Source of the DNA: Paralithodes platypus
Lineage: Eukaryota > Arthropoda > Malacostraca > Decapoda > Lithodidae
Direction: 5' to 3'
Assembly (NCBI GenBank): GCA_032716605.1
Contig: CM064538.1
Span: forward strand, 18,641,263 to 18,705,262
DNA: 64,000 bases
In this document: piece after piece, positions 50,318-61,192 of the stretch
Layout of the letters: every line of letters starts with the position of its first letter
Position numbering within the stretch: position 1 is the first letter of the stretch
The notes under the pieces: generated by a model
Told to the model about the DNA's origin: nothing
The model's input: the letters and a program-made list of their open reading frames with translations, nothing else
Database searches by the model: none
Made by a program: the position numbers and the translations under genes

Positions 50318-50390
50318 GGTTTAGTGGAGCCAATGAAAGACCTCTGGCAAGCATCTCATGGATTCCTGTGGCAGTTACCAATTGACAAGG
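50318..50390 (+). other. putative 73-nt internal exon
   Basis: Preceded by TAACTATTTTTGTGCAG and followed by GTAAGCATG, both good splice signals. Frame 1 is open: GLVEPMKDLWQASHGFLWQL then PIDK. Another frame reads FSGANERPLASISWIPVAVT then a stop. No family recognised. It could be the next exon of the transcript suggested by 28994 and 36280-36369. Confidence 0.45.
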
Positions 50391-50415
50391 GTAAGCATGC
50401 ATAAACTAATTTAGT

Positions 50416-51515
50416 TTAACCCGGGAATGGCCAGAACACTCTTAAGAGGTTTTGGTGGGCGAGGGAGAAGACCCTCTTAAGAGGCAAGGCTTAAAAAAAA
50501 ACTTAAGGCCCCAGTAGCACTTAAAAAAGTGAAATGGTTATGAAGTGAGAATTCCCCTCCGTACCTCCTATCACTACTCCACATCCGTCAAAATTCACTC
50601 TTTTCTCACTTTCCCCCCCTTCAAATATCACCTATTTTCCCTGTTATTACCTTATTCATTGGTAGGCCCTATTTTTTCTTTTAAACATCTCCAAACCGAT
50701 GTTGGGGTGTGGTTTTGTGTGTATGGGTGGGAAAGGGGCAAGCCTCGGTCACTCTCCAGGCTTCGAGAGAAGAGGGTGTGAGCCTCCCCTGTCTCTCGCC
50801 TCTTGAATGAACGCTCGGCAATAATTACAGATTTTCACCATTCCAAACTATATTCCCACTTGTTTTATTGTTAAATGTTACTATATTCATATTAACCCTT
50901 AATTAGCGGCTCACCACATAAGTCGAGTTAAATAAAGCTGGACTATGTGGCGGCGCTCGACATAGGTAGAGTGGCAATTTCAGCACGTAATGTTGCTGAG
51001 AGAGAGAGAGACAAGTGGTGGCAGGAGACTAGCGAGCGTATGACTGCTCCAGACCACCGCGGCGAACCTACTGACACGAATCTCAGCTCCCTCCTCCCTC
51101 TCTCACTCGCTACATACTGAATTATATGGGGAAAGTACCGAATTACATGCTTTTTGCACTCGCGTTGCACGGTTATTGCAAGAAAACTAGCCATCATAAA
51201 AGGATCGTTATGGTGTCATTCGAAAGCTCTGTTTATGCCCTTTCAGGGATAGGTACTTGTTTTACATTCTGGGTCTTATTTAGGCATGAAAATGATCACG
51301 TATACAGCCCTATTTTGGCTAAAAACACCCTGCTGGGCGGTACATATAAATAAACCGCATAGGCCGCTCGTAAGGTGTTAAACTTAAAATAAGCGCATAT
51401 GAATAAGTAATAACTATATTTATCGTAAAATGTCTAGTATAGGCGGGAATTGAGCTTGATATTGCCGCCCACAAGAGTGGTATTCACTGCACCTTGCGCG
51501 CGCTCGCCGGGTTAA
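50416..51515. mobile_element. family F TTAA element (outer), tentative
   Basis: Left TTAACCCGGGAATGG and right CGCTCGCCGGGTTAA form a short inverted pair. Just inside, ACACTCTTAAGAGG and GGTGGGCG on the left resemble the complement of CCGCCCACAAGAGTGG on the right. Family E sits within it. Confidence 0.45.
50892..51382. mobile_element. family E TTAA element (nested in F)
   Basis: Left TTAACCCTTAATTAGCGGCT, right, reverse-complemented, TTAACACCTTACGAGCGGCC. It carries (GA)n near 50998-51011 and an 84-codon minus frame without recognisable motif. Confidence 0.6.
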
Positions 51516-51674
51516 TCTCTCTGAAAGAAAAATAAATTTAAGCTAGACTTGGTTTCTGCAGAACTATATTTGCTGTTCTGTGAATGAAGCGGTCTTTAAC
51601 CTTTTAGTTCCGTATATAAATGTTATTCCATAAATCTTGCAGGTGGCAAAATTTGAAGTTTTTTCCACCATGCA

Positions 51675-51860
51675 CTCCCTGCTGAAGAGCCTGGGCTAAG
51701 CTGGGTGCCCTGATCAGGGACTAAAGTGAATAGTTGCCACAGATTGCTAGACAGAGCCGTCCACCAACACCGGCGTCTGCCAATAGCACACTGGCTGGCC
51801 TGAGACTCGAACAGTCAACCTCACGGTTTGCAAGAGGGTGCTCTTCTAACTTGTAAAATA
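51675..51860 (-). mobile_element. tRNA-derived SINE (family S)
   Basis: On the minus strand the head reads GAGCACCCTCTTGCAAACCG, TGAGGTTGACTGTTCGAGTC (B-box GTTCGAGTC), TCAGGCCAGCCAGTGTG. The body continues ATTGGCAGACGCCGGTG, GGACGGCTCTGTC, CCCTGATCAGGGCACCC and CAGGCTCTTCAGCAGGGAG. The Pol III-like boxes and non-tRNA body are the usual SINE plan. Confidence 0.7.
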
Positions 51861-52124
51861 AAATATAAAACTATTATAATATATTAGTATTGACTACTTA
51901 TTCAAACTAGTATTAAATGCCTATCTATTAAAACACCTATGGACAATATAGGAATTTAAGTTTCATGGTCGGAGGAAAGTCTGAAATCTGAAAAAAAATA
52001 ACAAATTAAATGGTTAAATAAAAAAATACTTATTGGATTGATTGTATAGATTAATTTATTTTTTAAATGACTTGCGGGAATTAAGAGATCATATTAATTA
52101 AGTATTTAATTTTGTTTTAGTATT

Positions 52125-52690
52125 TTGCTCCCTAGATCTCTATCAAGCTTTAAATAACTTTAGCCCCCCCTCCCCCATAGATAACTTTGTCAATTTTTCG
52201 GTAGAACCCTTCCCCTGCCCTAGTTCACTCTTCCTCGTTAATTAAGTTCTAGTTTGATCGCCAGCAAAATATATACTACTAAATGGCAAGAAGAGTCCTA
52301 TTAGCGAAGGAACCGCTGCAGTCTATGGAATAATACGCTCGCATGTGAATCTGAGTGACCTGAGTTGTATCCTAGCCAAGGCGGACATATTTAGTGGGTG
52401 TGGTAGTAAGTCTTAGCGGGTTTCACATGCACGCACCCAGTCGGGGGACACCTCGATGACTGACTTATATAGACTAACAAACCACACAGCAAAGCCACTC
52501 TAACTGCTTCCTCTCTCTCAAACACCCCTACTCCGCACTCAACACTTAGTAAAGTAGATAAGAGGCGCCGGTGTAGAGGCTTATCCCTAAATACCTTCAC
52601 CACCAGGTCGTCAAATCATAGAGCTAATGGGGCAGACGTTTACAATGCGAAAACTAGTAGGGCTAAACTTAGATAATCTCAAAAACTTCT
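52125..52690 (-). mobile_element. G-family element, reverse copy, interrupted by SINE-like R
   Basis: Before the interruption: TTTGCTCCCTAGATCTCTAT, CAAGCTTTAAATAAC, TTTTTCGGTAGAACCC, ACTAAATGGCAAGAAGAG. After it: AGCTAATGGGGCAGACG, AAAACTAGTAGGGCTAAAC. SINE-like R (52316-52612) lies between. Confidence 0.65.
52316..52612 (+). mobile_element. SINE-like element R (nested in G)
   Basis: Begins with a tRNA-like region (CGCTCGCATGTGAATC, a decayed B-box GAGTTGTATCCTAG), then GTTTCACATGCACGCACCCA, GTCGGGGGACACCTC, ACTAACAAACC, AGCAAAGCCACTCTAACTGC, TTCCTCTCTCTCAAACACCC, GGCTTATCCCTAAATACCTT, CACC. The middle segment matches half of the 90-bp satellite unit. Confidence 0.6.
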
Positions 52691-52924
52691 TAAAATCGGA
52701 AAACCTTGCCTATGTTTAGTAATCTCACTGAAAGTTAGTTTTCAAATTATGCCAATCATAAACACGCAAAAGGTGTTTTACCCGTTTTGATTACAGAAGA
52801 TCGTTAATGTAGTAGGAATTATAAAAGATTGTTTAATACAAAATTGACTTTGCTCTTGATTAGTTTCGTTGCATGAAAAAGTACCGATGAATTGGTACTT
52901 ACACAAAATATACCTGTAATTATT

Positions 52925-53070
52925 TATTGGGAACATTTATTTTAATTTCACCCAACACAAAGCACCAATGAAATTAATGAAAGCATATACAGTATGTGAT
53001 TCACCGGGATTCGAACCTGGGTTATCACACAATTTGTAAACTCTAACCATTACACCACAAAGACGGTTAG
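52925..53070 (-). mobile_element. SINE family T, copy 4
   Basis: On the minus strand: GTGGTGTAATGGTTAGAG (A-box), GGTTCGAATCCCGGTG (perfect B-box), then a tail ATGCTTTCATTAATTTCATT. The 5' side does not pair with the 3' side as an acceptor stem. Confidence 0.6.
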
Positions 53071-54135
53071 GCAAGACTAGTAAAATCAGGATTAGAAAAT
53101 TACTTCTCAACTAAAAACCTGTCCTGGGTATGTGATTTTCAGTGTATCAATTTTAAACACTTCTCAGATGGTTAACCATAGCACTACATACTTTGAACGA
53201 ATCTAAAGCCAGACTGTTCTTAACCTTTGTATTCTCAGACTGCTCGTTAAAAATAGTCCTTCCCATCAGAACCTACACCTTTGGTCAACCAGCTTCACCT
53301 CTGAGGAAGTAAACGGCTGATCTCGCTGAAAGTTTAATTTCTAGTACATTTGTTCTTTAACACAATTAGAGGCAAGGCCCTGGATATTTTTGTATTGACG
53401 ACCCTATGGTCGTAGGACAATTAGATTATTAAAAATCCCTTTGATAGGGAATGATTAGGGACTGCGTCGCCGTGATGACTTCTGTACGGTAACATATCTA
53501 ACAAGAGTTTCTCGCTCTCTACGCAAATTTGAGGTGGGCACAGCTAACTTTGATAACTGGTATTTCACTAACTCTAAAGTAAATTTTGATAACGCTAATC
53601 AAATCAATTGCTAACCAAAAAAACAAAATTAAGTTAGCGGGAACGTTAACCACTTTTCTTTTTTGCTTTAAAAAGCTGAACATACCTAAGAGCTAAAATT
53701 GCAAATATGTAGCCTACTGCTTAGACGCAGCTTTCTAAAACATAGGCTAGAAGAATCAAAGAATACAAAGCTGTGCATGTGTGTACTGTATGCTCAATAG
53801 GTAGGCTATTAATTAGGTGTAATTCTTGTCTTTCCTACTGTTAACCTATAATACTTCAACATAATACCATATATAAATAATTTATCTCCTATGCTTCCTC
53901 TTTGCGCTAACAAAGATTAGTGTCTAGGTTACTTTTACCCAGATCCCCTCCCACTTTGCCTAGCTCCTTGACGTGGTGTGGGGGCTTAATAGTTGGCAGT
54001 TGGAGTTATTAGACTACTCCACCTGCCAACTCAAACTAATTTTGCTAGGCACTTTCCTTCTCTTACAATGAGTTTCTAGTTTCTTCTGCTATCCTCTGGG
54101 GAAGCCAACCAGGGAGTTTCTGTTCCCCTACTACT
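53071..54135. other. no gene seen; one strong short hairpin
   Basis: 53992-54030 is a hairpin: GTTGGCAGTTGGAGT and ACTCCACCTGCCAAC pair at 14 of 15 positions around a 9-base loop. Its role is unknown. The rest shows no element. Confidence 0.45.
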
Positions 54136-54365
54136 TTAACCCCTTCAGCACCATAAATAGAGCGGCGGAAAGAAGCATAGGAAGAATAAGATGATGGATA
54201 GGAAAAAGAAAAACTATGGTGGAATAGGGAAATAAAGCAAGCAAGATGTGAAAGAAGGAATGCAAACAAAGAAGGGCGATAAGAGAGAAATAGGAAGACA
54301 CTATGAATCATTAGTAGGGTCTGTGCGAGGTGCAAGAGTGAATAAACTAATTTCATAAATAACAT
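54136..54365 (+). pseudogene. decayed LINE linker fragment
   Basis: A + strand pattern like K-P-W-W-N-E-E-I-K-Q-A is visible in degraded form around 54212-54250 (AAACTATGGTGGAATAGGGA, AATAAAGCAAGCAAGATG). This is the region between endonuclease and RT in many LINEs. The fragment at 55160-55630 may belong to the same element. Confidence 0.4.
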
Positions 54366-54417
54366 AGTGTACTATACATATACATGTTATTTATTTGAAG
54401 TTACTTATTAACCCTTT

Positions 54418-54620
54418 GAAGCTCTGACGCGTTTTAGCAGTTTATTTTGGATATCATTAGACTATTTCATGCAGCTTAAGGAGTATCTGTGGGTATTAAA
54501 AGGTAAAATACTATCTCAATCAACCCTTTGACTTCCATATACCGTTACTAATCTGAATAAAATCGTCTAATAGTAGCCAGAAACAGAACAGAAACGCGTA
54601 TTGGAGCTTGAGAGGGTTAA
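54418..54620. mobile_element. family C TTAA element, copy 5
   Basis: Starts TTAACCCTTTGAAGCTCTGA and ends GGAGCTTGAGAGGGTTAA. Internal CTATCTCAATCAACCCTTTG and AAATCGTCTAATAGTAGCC. Confidence 0.88.
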
Positions 54621-55159
54621 GTCAAAACATGGTGTATTTTGATTAATGTTAGAGTTGTGATACGCACTAAGGCACCCGGTGTTCTTTAGCATGCATAACT
54701 ATATGAAGTTCACAGAAAACTGGTAACTCTCTCAGAAATGATCGAACACTGTTGGTTCACTTTGCCGGTTTCATTTTCGTCCCGACGCTCTGTACAGAAA
54801 TAATTGTGCTTAACGATACCGTGTGTAAATGATAAATGTAAAGTTTTGTGAGAATACTTATTTTCTATTTCTCTTATGTTTTTTATTGCATGATGTATTG
54901 AATGTAGTATAGTATTTGGAATAGTTATCCTACAAATACTGAGTTAGACCAACTAAATCTATTTTGTAAACTGTTGGCGTTTATAGATACTGACATTTAG
55001 AGTTATTTATATTTGTTATTGCCGTTTTTGTTATTTGTCTTCATTAGAATATTTCTTGTCTGCTCAGGAGCCTTGGCTCAGCAGACTAGGCCAGACTAAT
55101 ATAACCTTGTAACCGCTATATGTGTAAATTACTATTATGGCAATAAATTTACTTTACTT
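54621..55159. other. no gene seen
   Basis: Nothing recognised. Contains CAGGAGCCTTGGCTCAGCAG near 55066 but no gene structure. Confidence 0.4.
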
Positions 55160-55630
55160 TAAGGTGGAGAGAGGGACAGGTAATACAAGCGGTAAGGACA
55201 TACGAAGAAAAAATAAGTAAAAATACTATTACATGAAGCAATGATTAAACACGAGAAAAGTAGAAAAGATCAAAAACGGGGGGAAGGATGGACAAAAGGA
55301 ATGGTATAGGATGTAAAGAGGTGAGAACGGTAGAGGAAGAAAACTTGGAACTAATATTGGGAGATAGAATAATACAGACTGAAGAAGAAATGCAAAGTGA
55401 AATAAATAGATACTGGGAGGAAATAGGGGGGGTAAATGAACGAGGGAATGGAACTTTGAAATGAGCGAGGGAGAGAAGACTACCGGAAGCAAATAGGATG
55501 GAAATGAAAAAGGAATTCACAATCAAAGGAGAGGGATTAAAGCTCTAAAAACGGGAAAGGCGACCAGTCCGGATGAGATTCCAAATGAACTGTACAGTAG
55601 CCCAACTAAGTTTTGCGACAGAATATTAGG
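55160..55630 (+). pseudogene. decayed LINE fragment before the RT domain
   Basis: The + strand gives RTVEEENLELILGDRIIQTE, EEMQSEINRYWEEIGG, then after shifts LKTGKATSPDEIPNELY, the conserved (M)K-x-G-K-A-x-G-P-D-x-I-P-N-E block at the start of LINE RTs. Everything after it is lost. Confidence 0.6.
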
Positions 55631-56047
55631 TATGCTGCACCTGTCTAGTTTGCACTCCCGTCCCAAGCCCGTGTGGTCGGGTCTAGCAGGTGCCGTGGTG
55701 TCTAGGCAGGCCCTACCGCCTGCGCTGCCGCAACCAGGGCGCGCGCGCACACAGACACACGCACAGGACTCGCACACCTGGGCGGTGCTACATATGACAA
55801 TATTGCAATTATTATGTTTGTATCATAATAGAAGGCTCTCTTTCTCTTTCTTTCTATCTTTCTCTTTCTTTCTCTCTTTCTCTTTCATGTAAATATATTT
55901 ACGCGCGACAAATTTGTTTTATTAGCGCGCGCGCGCGCACACGCACACAGCAGAAGCAGAATGGTAAGCGTCACTACTTTACAGATCCAAATTTTTTATA
56001 CAGTAGCCTATAACTTAAAATGAACACAATAAGTTGCATAGATTGTT
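55631..56047. other. GC-rich block and microsatellites; no gene seen
   Basis: 55640-55795 is GC-rich with GCGCGCGCGCACACAGACAC. (TC)n-type repeats lie at 55832-55887. GCGCGCGCGCGCACACGCAC at about 55925-55947 is alternating purine-pyrimidine and could adopt Z-DNA. Confidence 0.5.
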
Positions 56048-56064
56048 ATTTTATAATCTAGTAT
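56048..56064 (+). repeat. target-site duplication, left copy (17 bp)
   Basis: ATTTTATAATCTAGTAT, identical to 57411-57427. Confidence 0.92.
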
Positions 56065-56363
56065 CTACTCCGGTTATTAGCCTTTATGCTGAATCAGGTG
56101 TCCCACCGCTATCATCCAGGCAGGATAAACTGACCCTTCGATGTCCTCTTCGCCTTCTGCAACACCGTTCGGCTGGTTTTCCTCCCACGGCTTCCGGCTT
56201 AGCCCCATCAGTGTCTGCTACTTCGTTCCCCGGTCGGGTCTCTGCTTTACTAGCCTCCTTCTCTTTTCCCATTCCATCGGTGCTACCCCTCCGACAGTCG
56301 GAGTTTCCCCCCATGGCTACTCCCTCGCCCTACCGTTTGTACAGCTGCCCTCCCCCCCTCTAA
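56065..56363 (+). pseudogene. LINE post-RT linker (upstream half of the frameshifted ORF)
   Basis: Reads ISLYAESGVPPLSSRQDKLT then LRCPLRLLQHR, the E-A/S-G-x-P-P-L-xx-R-xx-L block that follows the RT in I-type LINEs. It is open through the 5' junction and stops at 56361. The RNase H half continues one base off; a run of C at 56351-56357 is the likely site of the shift. Confidence 0.8.
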
Positions 56364-57270
56364 GGCCTCTTCAACCCCACAGTTGCTTTATGCTCAGTTT
56401 ACGGAACGTATGCTACGCCACTCTTCAGCCGTTCCAGTGTACACTGATGGTTCCAAGACCTCCGCTGGTACAGGGTTTGCGGTTGTGTTCCCGGACCGGA
56501 CCTTCCAACGTCACATCCAATCATGTGCTAGTGTCTTTACGGCAGAGTTATTTGCTATTTTATTTGCCCTACGTACTTTTTTTTGTTCACACCTGCATAC
56601 CTTTGTAATTTTTAGTGACTCCCTTAGTGCTCTTCAGAGTATTCAGTCTCTTCCCGCTGTTAACCCCTTAGTGCTGGAGATTCAAGAATGGTTGTTCCGC
56701 ATCGCTACTAAATTGAAGTCCCTGTCTTTCTGTTGGGTCCCGAGTCATGTTGGAGTGCCTGGCAATGAGCGGGTTGATTTTTTCGCCCGCTCTGCTATTA
56801 CCTCTCACCGACTCGTGCCACGACGTATTCCTGCATCTGATTACTTCCCGCGTGTTACTCAATTACTACGTCAGCGCTGGCAGGACGAATGGACCTGCAT
56901 GAGGGTGTCTGATGTCAAACTGCGTTCTGTCAAACCTTCCGTCCTACCTTGGAAGTCTTCCTCTCATCGCAATCGTCGATGGGAGACCGCTCTAGCCCGT
57001 CTTCGGCTCGGCCACACCAGGCTCACGCATGGTAATTTGATGTCCTGTGATGTCCCCACGCTCTGTCCTTGCTGCCATATTCCAGTGTCTGTCCAGCATC
57101 TCCTGATCGACTGTCCGCGTTTCTCCAATGCCTGCCGGCAGGCATTCCCCTTCATATCCTCCCTTAATCGCCCCCTTGTCTTAGCCGATATGCTCGGAGA
57201 GTCTCCCACTTTCTCCCTCCCACATCTTATGCGGTTTCTCTTCCATACCAGTCTCCTTCAGCTTCTTTAA
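56364..57270 (+). CDS. LINE RNase H domain and C-terminal zinc-binding region
   Basis: Removes RNA from the RNA-DNA hybrid during retrotransposition. Visible catalytic positions: VPVYTDGSKTSAGTG (first Asp), ASVFTAELFAILFAL (Glu), VIFSDSLSALQSI (second Asp) and CWVPSHVGVPGNERVDFFAR (His and last Asp). C-terminal to this, LARLRLGHTRLTHG and TLCPCCHIPVSVQHLLIDCP give a C-x2-C-x7-H-x4-C motif as in I/Jockey-type elements. It ends LLQLL at TAA 57270. All catalytic residues are intact and this segment has no stop over about 295 residues. It is cut from the preceding part by one frameshift. Confidence 0.9.
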
Positions 57271-57410
57271 TTAGAGTTTCCTAGTCTTCTCCTCTACTCC
57301 GTATTGCGCCCAGCCCCACAACACTTCCGATGTTTTTTTTTTTTCCACAAAGTTTCTTTTGGTGCCACATAGTCTTTTTAGGCTTGGTGCGAATCCCTAT
57401 TTTAATAATA

Positions 57411-57427
57411 ATTTTATAATCTAGTAT
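57411..57427 (+). repeat. target-site duplication, right copy (17 bp)
   Basis: ATTTTATAATCTAGTAT, identical to 56048-56064. Confidence 0.92.
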
Positions 57428-58220
57428 ACACTTTTTAGTGAGCCCCTTAACACTATACTTGGTGTTGGTGTCAGCGACCTTGGTTCTAATTTTGATCCTT
57501 ACCCTCTCTGTAACCCAGAAAGTGCTCGAGAAACGGGTACTAAATTTCTAAATCTATTTCCTGATCTACTCTTATATTATTGTTGTTCTTTATAAGATGA
57601 TATACAGTCAGGATTAGCTCAAAGTTCGCTGACATCGGGTATAGATTTTATGAGTTAAACGTTTATATGCATTAACTGTATTAGAAGTTACTCAATAAAA
57701 TTTAATTTTATACAGCTAAAGGACTAAGAGACTTAATTTGTCCGGACGTTTATAGCATCTGAGGTGAAGCCAGTGATCTTGGGGGCTAATAAGTGATTGA
57801 GGTTTCCGAATGTTTGTGTGCGAACTGTTGTATGGATTCTTCCCCTGCCGCCTCTTGTTTTGCCTCCTTTCATGTGTTCTTGTTGATACTCCCTAACCCT
57901 TGTGGGAATAAGGGCTGGCTGCTGACTAAATTACAAACTGCAAATTAATAGTATGTTGCCGCCACATATGTTAAATGCTTAATCATCAATCTTGTAATGG
58001 AATTTAACAGTGTTGGCCGAGTCTCTCGCTATCTATTAACCTTTCTTTTCCCAAGCATACGAATCGATAAACAGACAAAAAATACCTTCAAAGATATTGA
58101 CATGTCGGTAAAGTTTTCGATAAATATCCACATGAAAGATTGCTGATTAAAGAAGCTCATGGAATAGGACTAACTATATTACGTGAATTAGACCATGGCT
58201 AATTAGTAGGAAACAAAAAA
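57428..58220. other. no gene seen
   Basis: 57860-57910 resembles 29056-29100 (ACTCCCTAACCCTTGTG against CCTCCCTACCCTTTGTG, then GGGCTG against GGGCTA). No open frame or element otherwise. Confidence 0.4.
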
Positions 58221-58849
58221 TAAACATTAACAGTAGCCTATACAATCATATTAACATTAACAGTAGCCTATACAATCATATTAACATTATCAGTAGCCTA
58301 TACAATCATATTAACATTAACAGTAGCCTATACAATCATATTAACATTAACAGTAGCCTATACAATCATATTAACATTATCAGTAGCCTATACAATCATA
58401 TTAACATTATCAGTAGCCTATACAATCATATTAACATTAACAGTAGCCTATACAATCATATTAACATTAACAGTAGCCTATACAATCATATTAACATTAA
58501 CAGTAGCCTATACAATCATATTAACATTAACAGTAGCCTATACAATCATATTAACATTATCAGTAGCCTATACAATATTAACATTATCAGTAGCCTATAC
58601 AATCATATTAACATTAACAGTAGCCTATACAATCATATTAACATTAACAGTAGCCTATACAATCATATTAACATTAACAGTAGCCTATACAATCATATTA
58701 ACATTAACAGTAGCCTATACAATCAAATTAACATTAACAGTAGCCTATACAATCATATTAACATTAACAGTAGCCTATACAATCATATTAACATTAACAG
58801 TAGCCTATACAATCATATTAACATTAACAGTAGCCTATACAATCATATT
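58221..58849. repeat. 30-bp minisatellite (about 21 units)
   Basis: Unit ATTAACATTAACAGTAGCCT then ATACAATCAT. A/T variation at ATTAACATTAA or ATTAACATTAT alternates among units, and one unit (about 58576) is shortened. Confidence 0.97.
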
Positions 58850-60020
58850 GGGGTGTAGTGAAGGTTGGGGTCTTACACGATGGTCAGTTTTAGTTCCTCA
58901 ATTGTTCATCTTTTACATTAACGACCTTGATTTAGGCCTAACTAAAGAAATTGGTAATTTTTCAAATGACACTAAAAATATGTTGAATTCGTGATCTTTA
59001 ACGATTCATGCTCTCCAAAAATAATTTGATAAACTACCCGAATGGTGCAATACCTTGTCAGTTGATATTTAATGTAGATAAATATATGCAGTTTAGTGAA
59101 CATGGGAAATCTGCTGAAATTTCAGGATATAAATTTAACCATACATATTTCGTCAATAATTACGCACCATATATCTCCTGTACGAGGAGATTTAATAGCT
59201 CAATGCATTCTTGTGATGTCCGATGTCAGTAACCACCAGCTATATCTCCGAAGAAACCAAAATATAATTTGTTCACCAATCTGATTGGTGACTGGCAAGA
59301 CGCAGTATCAGGGGTATCTAGATGGCTAAATAACATGGAATTAAGTAACTATTATTACAAAAGATTTGAAAGTCAGTTAGTCTTGATATGAAAAAAAAAA
59401 AAAAAAAAAAAAATGGTTTGAAATCAGTTTTTAAATAGATATCTACAGTAGAAGCGTGAATAACAACAAACTTAATTTTAAAGTTTCACTCGTCTTTAGT
59501 AAGGCTTCACATGGATTTTTAAATGTGCTGTCCAGTGCCCATAGATTGATTGGAAGTTACGGTACAAAGAAGAATGGCAAAACAATCCAGAATAATAGAA
59601 CATTAGACCATCAATAATATTCTAACGCCTGACGACTAAGGCCAAATGACACGGAATCATAGCCTGAATGGGTTAGAACATTAATTTTAACAGAAGTAAA
59701 AGATTATTGGGGTAGTGAATATCATGAAATACAATCATAATTATGGTCAGTACAAAAGAAAGGAGACTTGGGAAAACATTAGGCTTGCATATATTAGAAG
59801 TGTAGAGTATGAGAAGATATGATACAGATGCTTAAGTTGTAAGTGGGATCCACAAAGACTGGAAAACGGACTGCTGCTCAGTGATAAGCATGCAACAGTT
59901 TGGTAGATTTGTGAAATAGGCTACTGATTGCTACAGTAGGATCAATAACTACAGAAAGTTTAGAAACATAATTAGATAGGCACATGGCTGTGATGTGCTG
60001 ATTGTCAATGGGATCCGCCG
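58850..60020 (+). pseudogene. strongly decayed CR1/L2-like LINE
   Basis: 58902-58991 reads PQLFIFYINDLDLGLTKEIG then NFSNDTKNMLNS before a stop. This is the RT motif B-C segment with the catalytic F-A-D-D-T-K changed to F-S-N-D-T-K. FDKLPEWCNTLSVDI follows. Near 59955 GAAAGTTTAGAAACATAATT then AGATAGGCACATGGC resembles the S-F-R-N-x-L-D-R-H-M end of such ORFs. A poly-A run lies at about 59390-59413. Many stops and shifts; dead copy. Confidence 0.6.
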
Positions 60021-60282
60021 TGAATGGGCCAGTCCATGGTATAAAGACTAATATTAGTTTTTATAACATGGGCCAGTCAGCCCATGGAGTCAGTCCTCTG
60101 AAAAATTCCCTTTTCTATGATTTTTGTGTCTTAATGTTTGTAGGCCTAGTGGAATCAGGACGGGTATTTGGCAGTTTATTCAGACTAGCATTATACTATT
60201 ATATTCAGAGTAGAAAGGGAATATGAAAGTCAAAGGGTAAATATAACTTAGTATGCGTCCCTATAATTCCTACAGAACCTCT

Positions 60283-60517
60283 TTAACCCTTTCATGCACA
60301 GGACGCGATTTGCGCTCTTTCTGGGATACTTAAAAGCCTTTGTGACCATCAGGGGTATGTATAAACCATTAGTTCAGTTACTTCAACCTCTGCAGTTGTC
60401 TTTGAGTGAGCTGTGGGAAGAACACTAATTTTGGAGAGGTAATTATGAGATTGAGAGAACTATATTTCTGAATGCTAGACGGCAACCCCCGAGTCCACAG
60501 GATAGCGAGAGGGTTAA
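60283..60517 (+). mobile_element. family A TTAA element, copy 11
   Basis: Starts TTAACCCTTTCATGCACAGG and ends GATAGCGAGAGGGTTAA. More diverged than the other ten copies, and the only one outside 32.8-46.1 kb. Confidence 0.82.
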
Positions 60518-61112
60518 GCTGTAAAAACTCCCTAAAGAAAAGCTCGATTAAACTGCCAAAATTAGTCAATCCTAATGGGATTAATGATTATATATTTATT
60601 GATTCATGATAAACTGGTCTCTATTCACGAATGATAGTTTAGGTAAGGTATTATTTATTATATTCGCAAACAAGTTATATGCATTCACTAAGGGGGGACA
60701 GAAGTAATAGGGGAAGATCTATCCTATATTGCACAGATAGTGGCGGGCCAAGTGGCTAGGATGAGTTACTAAACCGAACGTGGTTGGTTTTTAGGTAAAC
60801 CACCGATGGTATAGACAAGAGTGGTTAATGTGCATATTATATAAAGTCATGCTAGCTTAATAGTATTTGGGCAATATAAGTAAGTAGTTAATTAGTAAGT
60901 TAGGGGTATTAGTGGAAGGGTAAAGAAATTAAGATGTTTTATAATGCTCGGTTAATATGAAATTAGCAAAGAGTGATATGATGGAAAGTATTACTCTGTA
61001 TGATGACTATTCTATATATTTTATGCACAATATCAACTAGGACTAACTCGCATGCCGTGTGTCCCCCCTCCCCCCTAAAGGGGTACTGAAGAATTCCCCC
61101 TCTATTCATCTC
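60518..61112. other. no gene seen
   Basis: A/T-rich, with a short CCCCCCTCCCCCC run near 61063-61076. Nothing recognised. Confidence 0.4.
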
Positions 61113-61192
61113 TCTAACCTAACCTAACAAATGAGTAATGTCTTCAATTCCTTCTTTGCATCAGTTTTCACTACAGAAGACTTCAGGGGTTG
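61113..61192 (+). mobile_element. CCTAA repeats abutting a short CR1-like LINE fragment
   Basis: CTAACCTAACCTAAC (telomere-type CCTAA units) is directly followed by AATGAGTAATGTCTTCAATT, CCTTCTTTGCATCAGTTTTC, ACTACAGAAGACTTCAGGG. The latter matches 62278-62335 of LINE copy 3 (MSNALNTFFASVFTTED region) with about 10 differences. Confidence 0.65.

Larger units (their letters stand above)
56065..57410 (+). mobile_element. 5'-truncated RNase H-bearing LINE with target-site duplication
   Basis: The element lies exactly between two identical 17-bp copies. It starts within the region after RT, carries an RNase H domain and a Cys-rich C-terminus, and has a short 3'UTR ending in an A/T-rich TTTTAATAATA tail. 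RNase H after RT is typical of the I/R1/Loa groups. The insertion is young enough that the duplication is perfect. Confidence 0.9.
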
